Shown: positions 24,292-36,150, counted from the stretch's first letter. The stretch: DNA of 64,000 nucleotides from Megaustenia siamemsis (GCA_032433765.1 JAVIAB010000046.1:59465482-59529481), one strand, 5' to 3'. Made by a program: numbers and translations. The notes: generated by a model from the letters alone, not told the origin.

Positions 24292-25593
24292 GAGCAGGCT
24301 CATAGAACAGTAGTAGCCTGTCAGTGATGAGCTGGCTCATAGAATAGTAGTAGCCTGTCCGTGATGAGCTGGCTCATAGAATAGTAGTAGCCTGTCAGTG
24401 ATGAGGTGGCTCATAGAATAGTAGTAGCCTGTCAGTGATGAGGTGGCTCATAGAATAGTAGTAGCCTGTCCGTGATGAGCTGGCTCATAGAATAGTAGTA
24501 GCCTGTCCGTGATGAGCTGGCTCATAGAATAGTAGTAGCCTGTCAGTGATGAGGTGGCTCATAGAATAGTAGTAGCCTGTCCGTGATGCGCTGGCTCATA
24601 GAATAGTAGTAGCCTGTCGTGATGCGCTGGCTCATAGAATAGTAGTAGCCTGTCCGTGATGCGCTGGCTCATAGAATAGTAGTAGCCTGTCCGTGATGCG
24701 CTGGCTCATAGAATAGTAGTAGCCTGTCCGTGATGCGCTGGCTCATAGAATAGTAGTAGCCTGTCCGTGATGAGCTGGCTCATAGAATAGTAGTAGTCTG
24801 TCAGTGATGAGCTGGCTCATAGAATAGTAGTAGCCTGTCAGTGATGAGCTGGCTCATAGAATAGTAGTAGCCTGTCAGTGATGAGCTGGCTCATAGAATA
24901 GTAGTAGCCTGTCCGTGATGAGGTGGCTCATAGAATAGTAGTAGTCTGTCAGTGATGAGCTGGCTCATAGAATAGTAGTAGCCTGTCAGTGATGAGGTGG
25001 CTCATAGAATAGTAGTAGTCTGTCAGTGATGAGCTGGCTCATAGAATAGTAGTAGCCTGTCCGTGATGCGCTGGCTCATAGAATAGTAGTAGCCTGTCCG
25101 TGATGCGCTGGCTCATAGAATAGTAGTAGCCTGTCCGTGATGCGCTGGCTCATAGAATAGTAGTAGCCTGTCCGTGATGCGCTGGCTCATAGAATAGTAG
25201 TAGCCTGTCCGTGATGAGCTGGCTCATAGAATAGTAGTAGTCTGTCAGTGATGAGCTGGCTCATAGAATAGTAGTAGCCTGTCAGTGATGAGCTGGCTCA
25301 TAGAATAGTAGTAGCCTGTCAGTGATGAGCTGGCTCATAGAATAGTAGTAGCCTGTCCGTGATGAGGTGGCTCATAGAATAGTAGTAGTCTGTCAGTGAT
25401 GAGCTGGCTCATAGAATAGTAGTAGCCTGTCAGTGATGAGGTGGCTCATAGAATAGTAGTAGTCTGTCAGTGATGAGCTGGCTCATAGAATAGTAGTAGC
25501 CTGTCCGTGATGCGCTGGCTCATAGAATAGTAGTAGCCTGTCAGTGATGAGCTGGCTCATAGAATAGTAGTAGCCTGTCCGTGATGCGCTGGC
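24292..25593. repeat. 37-bp minisatellite, about 35 copies, with a 444-bp higher-order repeat
   Basis: Units are tagged by GGCTCATAGAATAGTAGTAG. Variant positions (GATGAGCT, GATGCGCT, GATGAGGT; CCTGTC or TCTGTC) recur in the same order. For example, TAGTAGTCTG at 24791 recurs at 25235, exactly 12 units later, followed by the same run of variants. Confidence 0.97.
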
Positions 25594-25807
25594 AGCTTTG
25601 GTCATGGCAACAAGTGTCGTCGTCCTCGTGCGGGCGTCGATCAACCACCAGCACTCTCAGACAAGTCTACGCTTCTTCTCATCCAAATGTGTCTACCCTG
25701 GCACTGAGCAATCATGGCACTTACAATATTTGTTGCTGAAACCTATGTAGAAGGTGTGGCTGGGGGCAACTCAAAGGTGTCAGCTTGCTATAGAGATAAG
25801 CTAACAC
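25594..25807. other. Short unique spacer
   Basis: Mixed-composition sequence between the 37-bp array and a SINE. No gene or RNA is recognised. Confidence 0.5.
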
Positions 25808-26100
25808 AGGAATTGTAGGGGAGCCGCGAAAGCTCAGTGGTTAGTCAACTGGACTACAAAGGACAAGAAGTAGGGGTAGATCCCAATCGACGGCCCCAGT
25901 TCACCAGCCTTTCATGGTTACCGGATTTTTTTTTTGGGAAAGTAAAGCGGCATGGACGTAATACCGACCACATTACCCCAAAAATCATGTGCTGAAGGTC
26001 TGTAAAATTTATGGTCACTAACACCATATTCCCTATACGCCACTTGGCTTGACAGGGGTACTTTACAGTTTTTTTTTTTTTTTTTAAATAGGAATTGTAG
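25808..26100 (+). mobile_element. tRNA-derived SINE, family 1, copy 1, with target-site duplication
   Basis: The body (25819-26089) starts GGAGCCGCGAAAGCTCAGTG, with a tRNA-like A box (GCTCAGTGGTTAG) and a B-box-like GGTAGATCCCAA about 45 bp later: a split RNA polymerase III promoter. The core includes AAAGTAAAGCGGCATG and ATACCGACCAC. The 3' end is a long T run then AAATA. AGGAATTGTAG occurs on both sides (25808-25818 and 26090-26100), an 11-bp target-site duplication. A second copy is at 26939. Confidence 0.93.
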
Positions 26101-26938
26101 CGCGTGTCTTTTAGCTGATAGGCCTAATATAGATTACTGACGAAGGCAATCTTGTCTCTGGCAAGTGAAATATGGGAAAAGAACTGTAATTTCACTTTCT
26201 CAGTATTTTTAGGAATGCTGACGTGTGTGTTGCCGCCCACGAGTGTCAGCCTGCTAGATAGATAATATGCTACCAAAGTAGAAGTGTTACTATCTGTAGA
26301 CAATTAGACGACATGAGATCTTGGCTAGCGCGTTGCTGGCTGAGGTCAACGTATAGGTGTAATAACAGAGAATTGTGTAGAAGGAGCCAGGTTACTGGGG
26401 GTCTCAATCAATAGCTGTCTGTTGTCAAACAGCAAGCAGTATCAGCAATAACAGTTGTTGCTGGGGAATGGCAGAAGCGGCCCTGGCCTGAAGTGCAGGC
26501 ACGAAGGGCGTGCTAGCAGCCATGAGTTGACACGTCGCGGACTAGGGCCGCTTTGCGATCCCCTTGAAAATCAGGACAATAGAGGGTGCGACAGCTTCAA
26601 GGTTTGCTGTGTTCAGACACCACTGACTGGACAGTGGCTTGCTGTATTTACATGAATGATTTGAGTGGCTACAGAACAAGGATCTCGTGTGTTGACACAA
26701 CAGCTCATAACTGAGTGTATAAAGACAACAATCATATATTTGGATACTCCTTGAAAGGATCTCCAGGCAATCAACGATTTCCTAGTCGACTTGTAATTTG
26801 AAAGTGAACTAATACATACAATAATCATGAACAAAGGTAGCTATTGAACTCTCGGACCCTGTCTTTGGTCTTCTAGGAAACTCCCGCAGACGGATACTGG
26901 CTGGCACAATTATTCTTGTGTACATTTCTTCGGCAGGG
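26101..26938. other. Unique spacer between two SINE copies
   Basis: About 840 bp with a small plus-strand open frame (26455-26655) and no recognisable domain. No RNA gene or element end is seen. Confidence 0.5.
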
Positions 26939-27200
26939 AGCCGCGATTGCTCACTGGTTAGTGAACTGGACTACAAAGGGCAAGAGGTCGGGTTCAATTC
27001 TGATCGACGACTTCCAGGTTCACCCAGCCTTTAATGGGTACCGGATTTTTTTCTGGTAAAGTAAAGCGGCATGGGCGTAATACCGACCACGTTACCCCTA
27101 AAATCATGTGCCAGAGGTCTGTAAAAATGATGGTCATTAACATCATATTTCCTATACCCCACATGGTGGGATGGGGCTCTGAACTTGTTTGTATTTGTTA
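26939..27200 (+). mobile_element. tRNA-derived SINE, family 1, copy 2
   Basis: It is the same element as at 25819: GGAGCCGCGATTGCTCACTG, A box GCTCACTGGTTAG, a better-kept B box (GGGTTCAATTCTG), then the shared AAAGTAAAGCGGCATGGGC and ATACCGACCACGTTACCCC. The 3' end degenerates near GGGGCTCTGAAC. Imperfect flanks ACATTTCTTCGGCA and ACATCTCTTCAGTG may be an old target-site duplication. Short open frames across it are incidental. Confidence 0.88.
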
Positions 27201-27270
27201 CATCTCTTCAGTGACGTGGTCGCCGTGTGATCTTCCTGCCACCAACGATGTCTTGTATGCACTCAGAACA

Positions 27271-27698
27271 ACAGACCTCGGCTCACATCAACTCTGCTAT
27301 ATAACTGTCTCAACTTCGGCTTGTCTCAGGACTGCTACATTACATTATTGTTGCCAATTCTACTTCTGTTTAACCAACAGACCTCGGCTCACATCAACTC
27401 TGCTATATAACTGTCTCAACTTCGGCTTGTCTCAGGACTGCTACATTACATTATTGTTGCCAATTCTACTTCTGTTTAACCAACAGACCTCGGCTCACAT
27501 CAACTCTGCTATATAACTGTCTCAACTTCGGCTTGTCTCAGGACTGCTACATTACATTATTGTTGCCAATTCTACTTCTGTTTAACCAACAGACCTCGGC
27601 TCACATCAACTCTGCTATATAACTGTCTCAACTTCGGCTTGTCTCAGGACTGCTACATTACATTATTGTTGCCAATTCTACTTCTGTTTAACCAACAG
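27271..27698. repeat. 106-bp tandem repeat, 4 copies, nearly identical
   Basis: Starts of ACAGACCTCGGCTCACATCA fall at 27271, 27377, 27483 and 27589, exactly 106 bp apart. The copies are almost free of differences, which suggests recent duplication. Confidence 0.97.
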
Positions 27699-27767
27699 TC
27701 CTAGTCATGCTGTATTCAGCCTATACACATTCATTTATTTCTATCCTCTTTTGATTGATTTTTTTTT

Positions 27768-30700
27768 TAGGGCTCGTAGAGTCTCTCACCAATTGTCTCT
27801 GTTCTTGATTCTTTCAGTGCTGTTAGACGGCACATAAGGCTCGTAGAGTCTCTCACCAATTGTCTCTGTTCTTGATTCTTTCAGTGCTGTTAGACGGCAC
27901 ATAAGGCTCGTAGAGTCTCTCACCAATTGTCTCTGTTCTTGATTCTTTCAGTGCTGTTAGACGGGACATATGACTCGTAGAGTCTCTCACCAATTGTCTC
28001 TATTCTTGATTCTTTCAGTGCTGTTAGACGGCACATAAGGCTCGTAGAGTCTCTCACCAATTGTCTCTGTTCTTGATTCTTTCAGTGCTGTTAGACGGCA
28101 CATAAGGCTCGTAGAGTCTCTCACCAATTGTCTCTGTTCTTGATTCTTTCAGTGCTGTTAGACGGCACATAAGGCTCGTAGAGTCTCTCACCAATTGTCT
28201 CTATTCTTGATTCTTTCAGTGCTGTTAGACGGGACATATGACTCGTAGAGTCTCTCACCAATTGTCTCTATTCTTGATTCTTTCAGTGCTGTTAGACGGG
28301 ACATATGACTCGTAGAGTCTCTCACCAATTGTCTCTATTTTTGATTCTTTCAGTGCTGTTAGACGGGACAATAGGGCTCGTAGAGTCTCTCACCAATTGT
28401 CTCTATTCTTGATTCTTTCAGTGCTGTTAGACGGCACATAGGGTTCGTAGAGTCTCTCACCAATTGTCTCTATTCTTGATTCTTTCAGTGCTGTTAGACG
28501 GCACATAGGGTTCGTAGAGTCTCTCACCAATTGTCTCTATTCTTGATTCTTTCAGTGCTGTTAGACGGGACATAGGGCTCGTAGAGTCTCTCACCAATTG
28601 TCTCTATTCTTGATTCTTTCAGTGCTGTTAGACGGGACAATAGGGCTCGTAGAGTCTCTCACCAATTGTCTCTATTCTTGATTCTTTCAGTGCTGTTAGA
28701 CGGGACATATGACTCGTAGAGTCTCTCACCAATTGTCTCTATTCTTGATTCTTTCAGTGCTGTTAGACGGGACATAGGGTTCGTAGAGTCTCTCACCAAT
28801 TGTCTCTGTTCTTGATTCTTTCAGTGCTGTTAGACGGCACATAGGGCTCGTAGAGTCTCTCACCAATTGTCTCTGTTCTTGATTCTTTCAGTGCTGTTAG
28901 ACGGGACATAGGGTTCGTAGAGTCTCTCACCAATTGTCTCTATTCTTGATTCCTTCAGTGCTGTTAGACGGGACATATGACTCGTAGAGTCTCTCGCCAA
29001 TTGTCTCTGTTCTTGATTCTTTCAGTGCTGTTAGACGGGACATAGGGTTCGTAGAGTCTCTCACCAATTGTCTCTATTCTTGATTCTTTCAGTGCTCTTA
29101 GACGGCACATAGGGTTCGTAGAGTCTCTCACCAATTGTCTCTATTCTTGATTCTTTCAGTGCTGTTAGACGGGACATAGGGCTCGTAGAGTCTCTCACCA
29201 ATTGTCTCTATTCTTGATTCTTTCAGTGCTGTTAGACGGGACATAGAGTTCGTAGAGTCTCTCACCAATTGTCTCTATTCTTGATTCTTTCAGTGCTGTT
29301 AGACGGGACATAGGGTTCGTAGAGTCTCTCACCAATTGTCTCTATTTTTGATTCTTTCAGTGCTGTTAGACGGGACATAGGGTTCGTAGAGTCTCTCACC
29401 AATTGTCTCTGTTCTTGATTCTTTCAGTGCTGTTAGACGGGACATAGGGTTCGTAGAGTCTCTCACCAATTGTCTCTGTTCTTGATTCTTTCAGTGCTGT
29501 TAGACGGGACATAGGTTTCGTAGAGTCTCTCACCAATTGTCTCTATTCTTGATTCTTTCAGTGCTTTGAGACGAGACATATGACTCGTAGAGTCTCTCAC
29601 CAATTGTCTCTATTTTTGATTCTTTCAGTGCTGTTAGACGGGACATAGGGTTCGTAGAGTCTCTCACCAATTGTCTCTATTCTTGATTCTTTCAGTGCTT
29701 TTAGACGGGACATATGACTCGTAGAGTTTCTCGCCAATTGTCTCTGTTCTTGATTCTTTCAGTGCTGTTAGACGGGACATATGACTCGTAGAGTCTCTCG
29801 CCAATTGTCTCTGTTCTTGATTCTTTCAGTGCTGTTAGACGGGACATATGACTCATATAGTCTCTAGCAATTGTCTCTGTTCTTGATTCTTTCAGTGCTG
29901 TTAGACGGGACATATGACTCGTAGAGTCTCTCACCAATTGTCTCTGTTCTTGATTCTTTCAGTGCTGTTAGACGGGACATAGGGCTCGTAGAGTCTCTCA
30001 CCAATTGTCTCTATTCTTGATTCTTTCAGTGCTGTTAGACGGGACATAGGGCTCGTAGAGTCTCTCACCAATTGTCTCTATTCTTGATTCTTTCAGTGCT
30101 GTTAGACGGGACATAGGGCTCGTAGAGTCTCTCACCAATTGTCTCTATTCTTGATTCTTTCAGTGCTGTTAGACCGGACATATGACTCGTAGAGTCTCTC
30201 ACCAATTGTCTCTATTCTTGATTCTTTCAGTGCTGTTAGACGGGACATATGACTCGTAGAGTCTCTCGCCAATTGTCTCTATTCTTGATTCTTTCAGTGC
30301 TGTTAGACGGGACATAGGGCTCGTAGAGTCTCTCACCAATTGTCTCTATTCTTGATTCTTTCAGTGCTGTTAGACGGCACATAGGGTCGTAGAGTCTCTC
30401 ACCAATTGTCTCTATTCTTGATTCTTTCAGTGCTGTTAGACGGCACATAGGGTTCGTAGAGTCTCTCACCAATTGTCTCTATTCTTGATTCTTTCAGTGC
30501 TGTTAGACGGGACATATGACTCGTAGAGTCTCTCGCCAATTGTTTCTGTTCTTGATTCTTTCAGTGCTGTTAGACGGGACATAGGGTTCGTAGAGTCTCT
30601 CACCAATTGTCTCTATTCTTGATTCTTTCAGTGCTGTTAGACGGCACATAGGTTCGTAGAGTCTCTCACCAATTGTCTCTATTCTTGATTCTTTCAGTGC

Positions 30701-32017
30701 TGTTAGACGGGACATAAGGTTCGTAGAGTCTCTCACCAATTGTCTCTATTCTTGATTCTTTCAGTGCTGTTAGACGGGACATAGGGTTCGTAGAGTCTCT
30801 CACCAATTGTCTCTATTCTTGATTCTTTCAGTGCTGTTAGACGGGACATAGAGTTCGTAGAGTCTCTCACCAATTGTCTCTATTCTTGATTCTTTCAGTG
30901 CTGTTAGACGGCACATAGGGTTCGTAGAGTCTCTCACCAATTGTCTCTATTCTTGATTCTTTCAGTGCTGTTAGACGGGACATATGACTCGTAGAGTCTC
31001 TCTCCAATTGTCTCTATTCTTGATTCTTTCAGTGCTGTTAGACGGGACATAGGGTTCGTAGAGTCTCTCACCAATTGTCTCTATTCTTGATTCTTTCAGT
31101 GCTGTTAGACGGGACATAGGGTTCGTAGAGTCTCTCACCAATTGTCTCTGTTCTTGATTCTTTCAGTGCTGTTAGACGGGACATATGACTCGTAGTCTCT
31201 CGCCAATTGTCTCTGTTCTTGATTCTTTCAGTGCTGTTAGACGGGACATATGACTCGTAGTCTCTCGCCAATTGTCTCTGTTCTTGATTCTTTCAGTGCT
31301 GTTAGACGGGACATATGACTCGTACAGTCTCTCGCCAATTGTCTCTATTCTTGATTCTTTCAGTGCTGTTAGACGGCACATATGACTCGTATAGTCTCTC
31401 GCCAATTGTCTCTGTTCTTGATTCTTTCAGTGCTGTTAGACGGGACATATGACTCGTAGAGTCTCTCGCCAATTGTCTCTATTCTTGATTCTTTCAGTGC
31501 TGTTAGACGGGACATATGACTCGTAGAGTCTCTCGCCAATTGTCTCTGTTCTTGATTCTTTCAGTGCTGTTAGACGGGACACAGGGTTCGTAGAGTCTCT
31601 CACCAATTGTCTCTATTCTTGATTCTTTCAGTGCTGTTAGACGGGACATATGACTCATAGAGTCTCTCGCCAGTTGTCTCTATTCTTGATTCTTTCAGTG
31701 CTGTTAGACGGGACATAGGGCTCGTAGAGTCTCTCACCAATTGTCTCTATTCTTGATTCTTTCAGTGCTGTTAGACGGGACATAGGGTTCGTAGAGTCTC
31801 TCACCAATTGTCTCTATTCTTGATTCTTTCAGTGCTGTTAGACGGGACATAGGGCTCGTAGAGTCTCTCACCAATTGTCTCTATTCTTGATTCTTTCAGT
31901 GCTGTTAGACGAGACATATGACTCATAGAGTCTCTCACCAATTGTCTCTATTCTTGATTCTTTCAGTGCTGTTAGACGAGACATATGACTCATAGAGTCT
32001 CTCGCCAATTGTCTCTA
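27768..32017. repeat. 67-bp minisatellite, about 63 copies, each with a splice-acceptor-like motif
   Basis: Units are tagged by CGTAGAGTCTCTCACCAATT and TTCTTGATTCTTTCAGTGCT. The second tag is a pyrimidine tract ending in CAG, a good match to a metazoan 3' splice site on the plus strand, so the array carries about 63 potential acceptors. Variant positions (GGCACATA, GGGACATA; TATGACTC, AGGGTTC, AGGGCTC) are mixed. Minus-strand open frames reading NSTERIKNRDNWRETLRVI are periodic, but resemble a LINE ORF2 C-terminus, a possible origin. No gene is called. Confidence 0.97.
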
Positions 32018-33640
32018 TACTGAGCGAACTGTTCGATTATACAAGAGCGAGTCTATGCCTGCCAACATTGCCTCTTTTTCTTATAGAATTCGTGTCAGTG
32101 TTTCCCGAGGTTGTCCTCTTGTCCAATGTGCTGATGTTTCTCTGCTTGTTTCTGCTAAATACATGCCCGACGTCCATTCTATAGAAGACGAGATCAAGGG
32201 TTGCATGGTCATTTCTCTTGTTATCCAGCACTAGGCTCATGGCAATTCATGCAAAGAAATGGCTTTCTGGCAAACATCAACTTCCTTGTGTTTGTGAAGG
32301 AACTAGCCTGCCATTGACAATGATGTCACGCCACTGACAGGTCTGTGGGCTTACGAATATCAGCATTGGTGAGGAGTGGATACCGGTGCCTACGTCATTC
32401 AAGGGGACTTTCTCGTGTATTGTCACACTCGACAGGAAAAGTAGGGAACAGAACCCGGTCGTGGTTAATGCCGAGGTCAACGGTCTCATCTTCGATAACA
32501 TCGATGAGAAAGATGCAGTCATCTATACAGACGGATCTGTAAGACGACACCAAAGAAGTGCATGGGCATTTACAGCACGCTTGGCAGGCAGAATAGCCAA
32601 GGAAGACAGTGGTGCATACGTTATGACAACGAGTAGCATGACAATGGAGGTGATGGCAGTGACCAGGGCATTCAAATGGTTAGAGTCACAAGACTACATC
32701 GGTAACAATGAAATAGTCAGTCCCTGGATCGTATTTGTTTCCTAGACTTGCTACTGTAAACCTTCAGTAATGTCCACAACAATAGTCAGTAACTGCATCG
32801 TATTTATCCCTAGACTTGCTGCTGTAAACCTTCAAAAATGTCCACAACAATAGTCAGTCCCTAGATCGTATTTATCCCCTAGACTTGCTGCTTGTGTTGC
32901 TGCTGTAAACCTTCAGTAATGTCCACAACAATAGTCAGTAACTGCATCATATTTATCCCCTAGACTTGCTGCTGTAAACCTTCAGTAATGTCCACAACAA
33001 TAGTCAGTCCCTAGATCGTATTTATCCCCTAGACTTGCTGCTGTAAACCTTCAGTAATGTCCAGAGACAGAAGACGGTGTATTGAGTTATTGAGTTAATG
33101 CGGTTCATCATCATTGCACTCCGAACATGTCCATAGGTGCTCAGAACCTCAGCAATTCCCGCACATCCACACATGTATACTGAGTGATTCGATGAGCATG
33201 ATAAAAAAAAGTGGAGGCGGGCTCTGTACGCATGCAATGGGTAGAGTCGTTACAGAAATCCAAAATACGTAAGGTCACCTTTATCTATGTCCCTGGACAT
33301 GCGGGAGTACGAGGAAATGAAATAGCGAACAGGTTGGCTAGCTGCGCTGTCGTTGAGGACGGGCAACCAATGGATCGGGCTGACATCATCAATGCCCTCC
33401 GAGATGTGGGAAGAGCACAGGACTTCGACAAACACAGATCCACGTCACTTCTTCGGATGATAGAAATGGGAGTTAAGTTGGGCACAGCCAGAAATGAGAA
33501 ACTTAGTGGCTGTGTAAGAAGACTTATTAAACAACATAGAACTGGAGCCGTCAGTCGCTGGACACTGAGGGAATTGCTGAGGAGGGGATCTGAGCACCTA
33601 TGGACATGTTCGGAGTGCAATGATGATGAACCGCATTAAC
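32018..33640 (+). pseudogene. RNase H-bearing LINE (LINE-B), plus-strand copy, rearranged
   Basis: The RNase H domain is split. The N-terminal half (about 32380-32705) encodes FKGTFSCIVTLDRKSREQNP, then VIYTDGSV with the first catalytic Asp, and SSMTMEVMAVTRAFKWLESQ with the Glu. About 470 bp of inverted-arm sequence then intervenes (32697-33167). The C-terminal half resumes at 33177 (LSDSMSMI, third Asp), has a 1-bp insertion in an A run near 33200, and continues to VTFIYVPGHAGVRGNEIANR and the end SRWTLRELLRRGSEHLWTCS (stop at about 33637). The stretch 32018-32376 is similar in style but not clearly assignable. RNase H in such LINEs removes RNA from the RNA:DNA hybrid. This copy is dead. 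A minus-strand relative lies at 18113-19215. Confidence 0.87.
32697..33167 (+). repeat. Left arm of a large inverted repeat, with 66-bp subrepeats
   Basis: The arm begins GGTAACAATGAAATAGTCAG and contains about 5 units of a roughly 66-bp subrepeat (CTAGACTTGCTGCTGTAAAC, CTTCAGTAATGTCCACAACA). It ends with about 100 bp (CCGAACATGTCCATAGGTGC) that is the reverse complement of the LINE-B 3' coding end. It is inserted inside the LINE-B RNase H domain. Confidence 0.9.
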
Positions 33641-34165
33641 TCAATAACTCAATACACCGTCTTCTGTCTCTGGACATTACTGAAGGTTTACAGCAGCAAG
33701 TCTAGGGGATAAATACGATCTAGGGACTGACTATTGTTGTGGACATTACTGAAGGTTTACAGCAGCAAGTCTAGGGGATAAATATGATGCAGTTACTGAC
33801 TATTGTTGTGGACATTACTGAAGGTTTACAGTAGCAAGTCTAGGAAACAAATACGATCCAGGGACTGACTATTGTTGTGGACATTACTGAAGGTTTACAG
33901 CAGCAAGTCTAGGGGATAAATACGATGCAGTTACTGACTATTGTTGTGGACATTACTGAAGGTTTACAGTAGCAAGTCTAGGAAACAAATACGATCTAGG
34001 GACTGACTATTGTTGTGGACATTACTGAAGGTTTACAGCAGCAAGTCTAGGGGATAAATACGATGCAGTTACTGACTATTGTTGTGGACATTACTGAAGG
34101 TTTACAGTAGCAAGTCTAGGAAACAAATACGATCCAGGGACTGACTATTTCATTGTTACCGCTAC
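33585..34165 (-). repeat. Right arm of the large inverted repeat, with 66-bp subrepeats
   Basis: This is the reverse complement of the left arm. It begins in the LINE-B 3' coding end (GGAGTGCAATGATGATGAAC), continues with GGACATTACTGAAGGTTTAC units of about 66 bp (about 7 copies) and ends CTGACTATTTCATTGTTACC, the exact complement of the start of the left arm. The loop between the arms is about 420 bp of LINE-B. Confidence 0.9.
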
Positions 34166-34378
34166 TGTGTAGTCCGCAACAATACCACAAGGGTAGTCAG
34201 TTACACATGTTTGAGAATGGCATGCACGTTGAAAGTTTGCTCATCTCACTGCTCCATGATGTTGTTCGTGTCCATTATCATCCTCTCACACTGCTACATC
34301 ATCGTTTATAATATTCATCCTTTCATTTTCCTCTCGAGCCGGATACGGTACACAGGACGGAAGTCTTTGTTATCCACG
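34166..34378. other. Short unique spacer
   Basis: Non-repetitive sequence between the inverted repeat and the 53-bp array. No gene is recognised. Confidence 0.5.
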
Positions 34379-36150
34379 ATTGACGATCTGCTGCTAGTTC
34401 TTGTAGTTCTTGCTTGTTTCTTAGTTCCATGGTTGACGATCTGTTGCTAGTTCTTGTAGTTCTTGCTTGTTTCTTAGTTCCATGGTTGACGATCTGTTGC
34501 TAGTTCTTGTAGTTCTTGCTTGTTTCTTAGTTCCATGGTTGACGATCTGCTGCTAGTTCTTGTAGTTCTTGCTTGTTTCTTAGTTCCATGGTTGACGATC
34601 TGTTGCTAGTTCTTGTAGTTCTTGCTTGTTTCTTAGTTCCATGGTTGACGATCTGCTGCTAGTTCTTGTAGTTCTTGGTTGTTTCTTAGTTCCATGGTTG
34701 ACGATCTGTTGCTAGTTCTTGTAGTTCTTGGTTGTTTCTTAGTTCCATAGTTGACGATCTGTTGCTAGTTCTTGTAGTTCTTGGTTGTTTCTTAGTTCCA
34801 TGGTTGACGATCTGCTGCTAGTTCTTGTAGTTCTTGCTTGTTTCTTAGTTCCATGATTGACGATCTGTTGCTAGTTCTTGTAGTTCTTGGTTGTTTCTTA
34901 GTTCCATGGTTGACGATCTGTTGCTAGTTCTTGTAGTTCTTGGTTGTTTCTTAGTTCCATGATTGACGATCTGTTGCTAGTTCTTGTAGTTCTTGGTTGC
35001 TTCTTTGTTCCATGGTTGACGATCTGTTGCTAGTTCTTGTAGTTCTTGGTTGTTTCTTAGTTCCATGATTGACGATCTGCTGCTAGTTCTTGTAGTTCTT
35101 GGTTGTTTCTTAGTTCCATGATTGACGATCTGTTGCTAGTTCTTGTAGTTCTTGGTGTTTCTTAGTTCCATGGTTGACGATCTGTTGCTAGTTCTTGTAG
35201 TTCTTGCTTGTTTCTTAGTTCCATGGTTGACGATCTGCTGCTAGTTCTTGTAGTTCTTGGTTGTTTCTTAGTTCCATGGTTGCCGATCTGTTGCTAGTTC
35301 TTGTAGTTCTTGGTTGTTTCTTAGTTCCATGGTTGACGATCTGTTGCTAGTTCTTGTAGTTCTTGGTTGTTTCTTAGTTCCATGGTTGACGATCTGCTGC
35401 TAGTTCTTGTAGCTCTTGGTTGTTTCTTAGTTCCATGGTTGACGATCTGTTGCTAGTTCTTGTAGTTCTTGGTTGTTTCTTAGTTCCATGGTTGACGATC
35501 TGTTGCTAGTTCTTGTAGTTCTTGGTTGTTTCTTAGTTCCATGGTTGACGATCTGCTGCTAGTTCTTGTAGTTCTTGGTTGTTTCTTAGTTCCATGGTTG
35601 ACGATCTGTTGCTAGTTCTTGTAGTTCTTGGTTGTTTCTTAGTTTCATGGTTGACGATCTGTTGCTAGTTCTTGTAGTTCTTGGTTGTTTAAAAGTTCCA
35701 TGGTTGACGATCTGTTGCTAGTTCTTGGTTGTTTCTTAGTTCCATGGTTGACGATCTGTTGCTAGTTCTTGGTTGTTTCTTAGTTCCATGGTTGACGATC
35801 TGTTGCTAGTTCTTGGTTGTTTCTTAGTTCCATGGTTGACGATCTGTTGCTAGTTCTTGTAGTTCTTGGTTGTTTCTTAGTTCCATGGTTGACAATCTGT
35901 TGCTAGTTCTTGTAGTTCTTGGTTGTTTCTTAGTTCCATGGTTGACGATCTGTTGCTAGTTCTTGTAGTTCTTGGTTGTTTCTTAGTTCCATGGTTGACG
36001 ATCTGTTGCTAGTTCTTGTAGTTCTTGGTTGTTTCTTAGTTCCATGGTTGACGATCTGCTGCTAGTTCTTGTAGTTCTTGGTTGTTTCTTAGTTCCATGG
36101 TTGACGATCTGCTGCTAGTTCTTGTAGTTCTTGCTTGTTTCTTAGTTCCA
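34379..36150. repeat. 53-bp minisatellite, about 33 copies, derived from a LINE 3' end
   Basis: Units are tagged by TTGACGATCTGTTGCTAGTT, CTTGTAGTTCTTGGTTG and TTTCTTAGTTCCATGG. Three neighbouring units near 35700-35830 lack TGTAGTTCT. The reverse complement reads MELRNNQELQELATDRQ, and the last unit runs without a break into a LINE C-terminus encoding MELRNKQELQELAADRQ at 36089-36160. Confidence 0.97.

Noticed and set aside
27768..32017. CRISPR array, because of regular repeats
   Set aside because: The repeats are directly contiguous with no unique spacers, in a clearly eukaryotic setting with no cas genes. The same applies to all other arrays.
32697..34165. A cut-and-paste DNA transposon with long terminal inverted repeats
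   Set aside because: The loop is LINE-B coding sequence, the inner part of each arm is the LINE-B 3' end, and no transposase or flanking target duplication is seen. Inverted duplication of a LINE explains it better, although a mobile fold-back element is not excluded.
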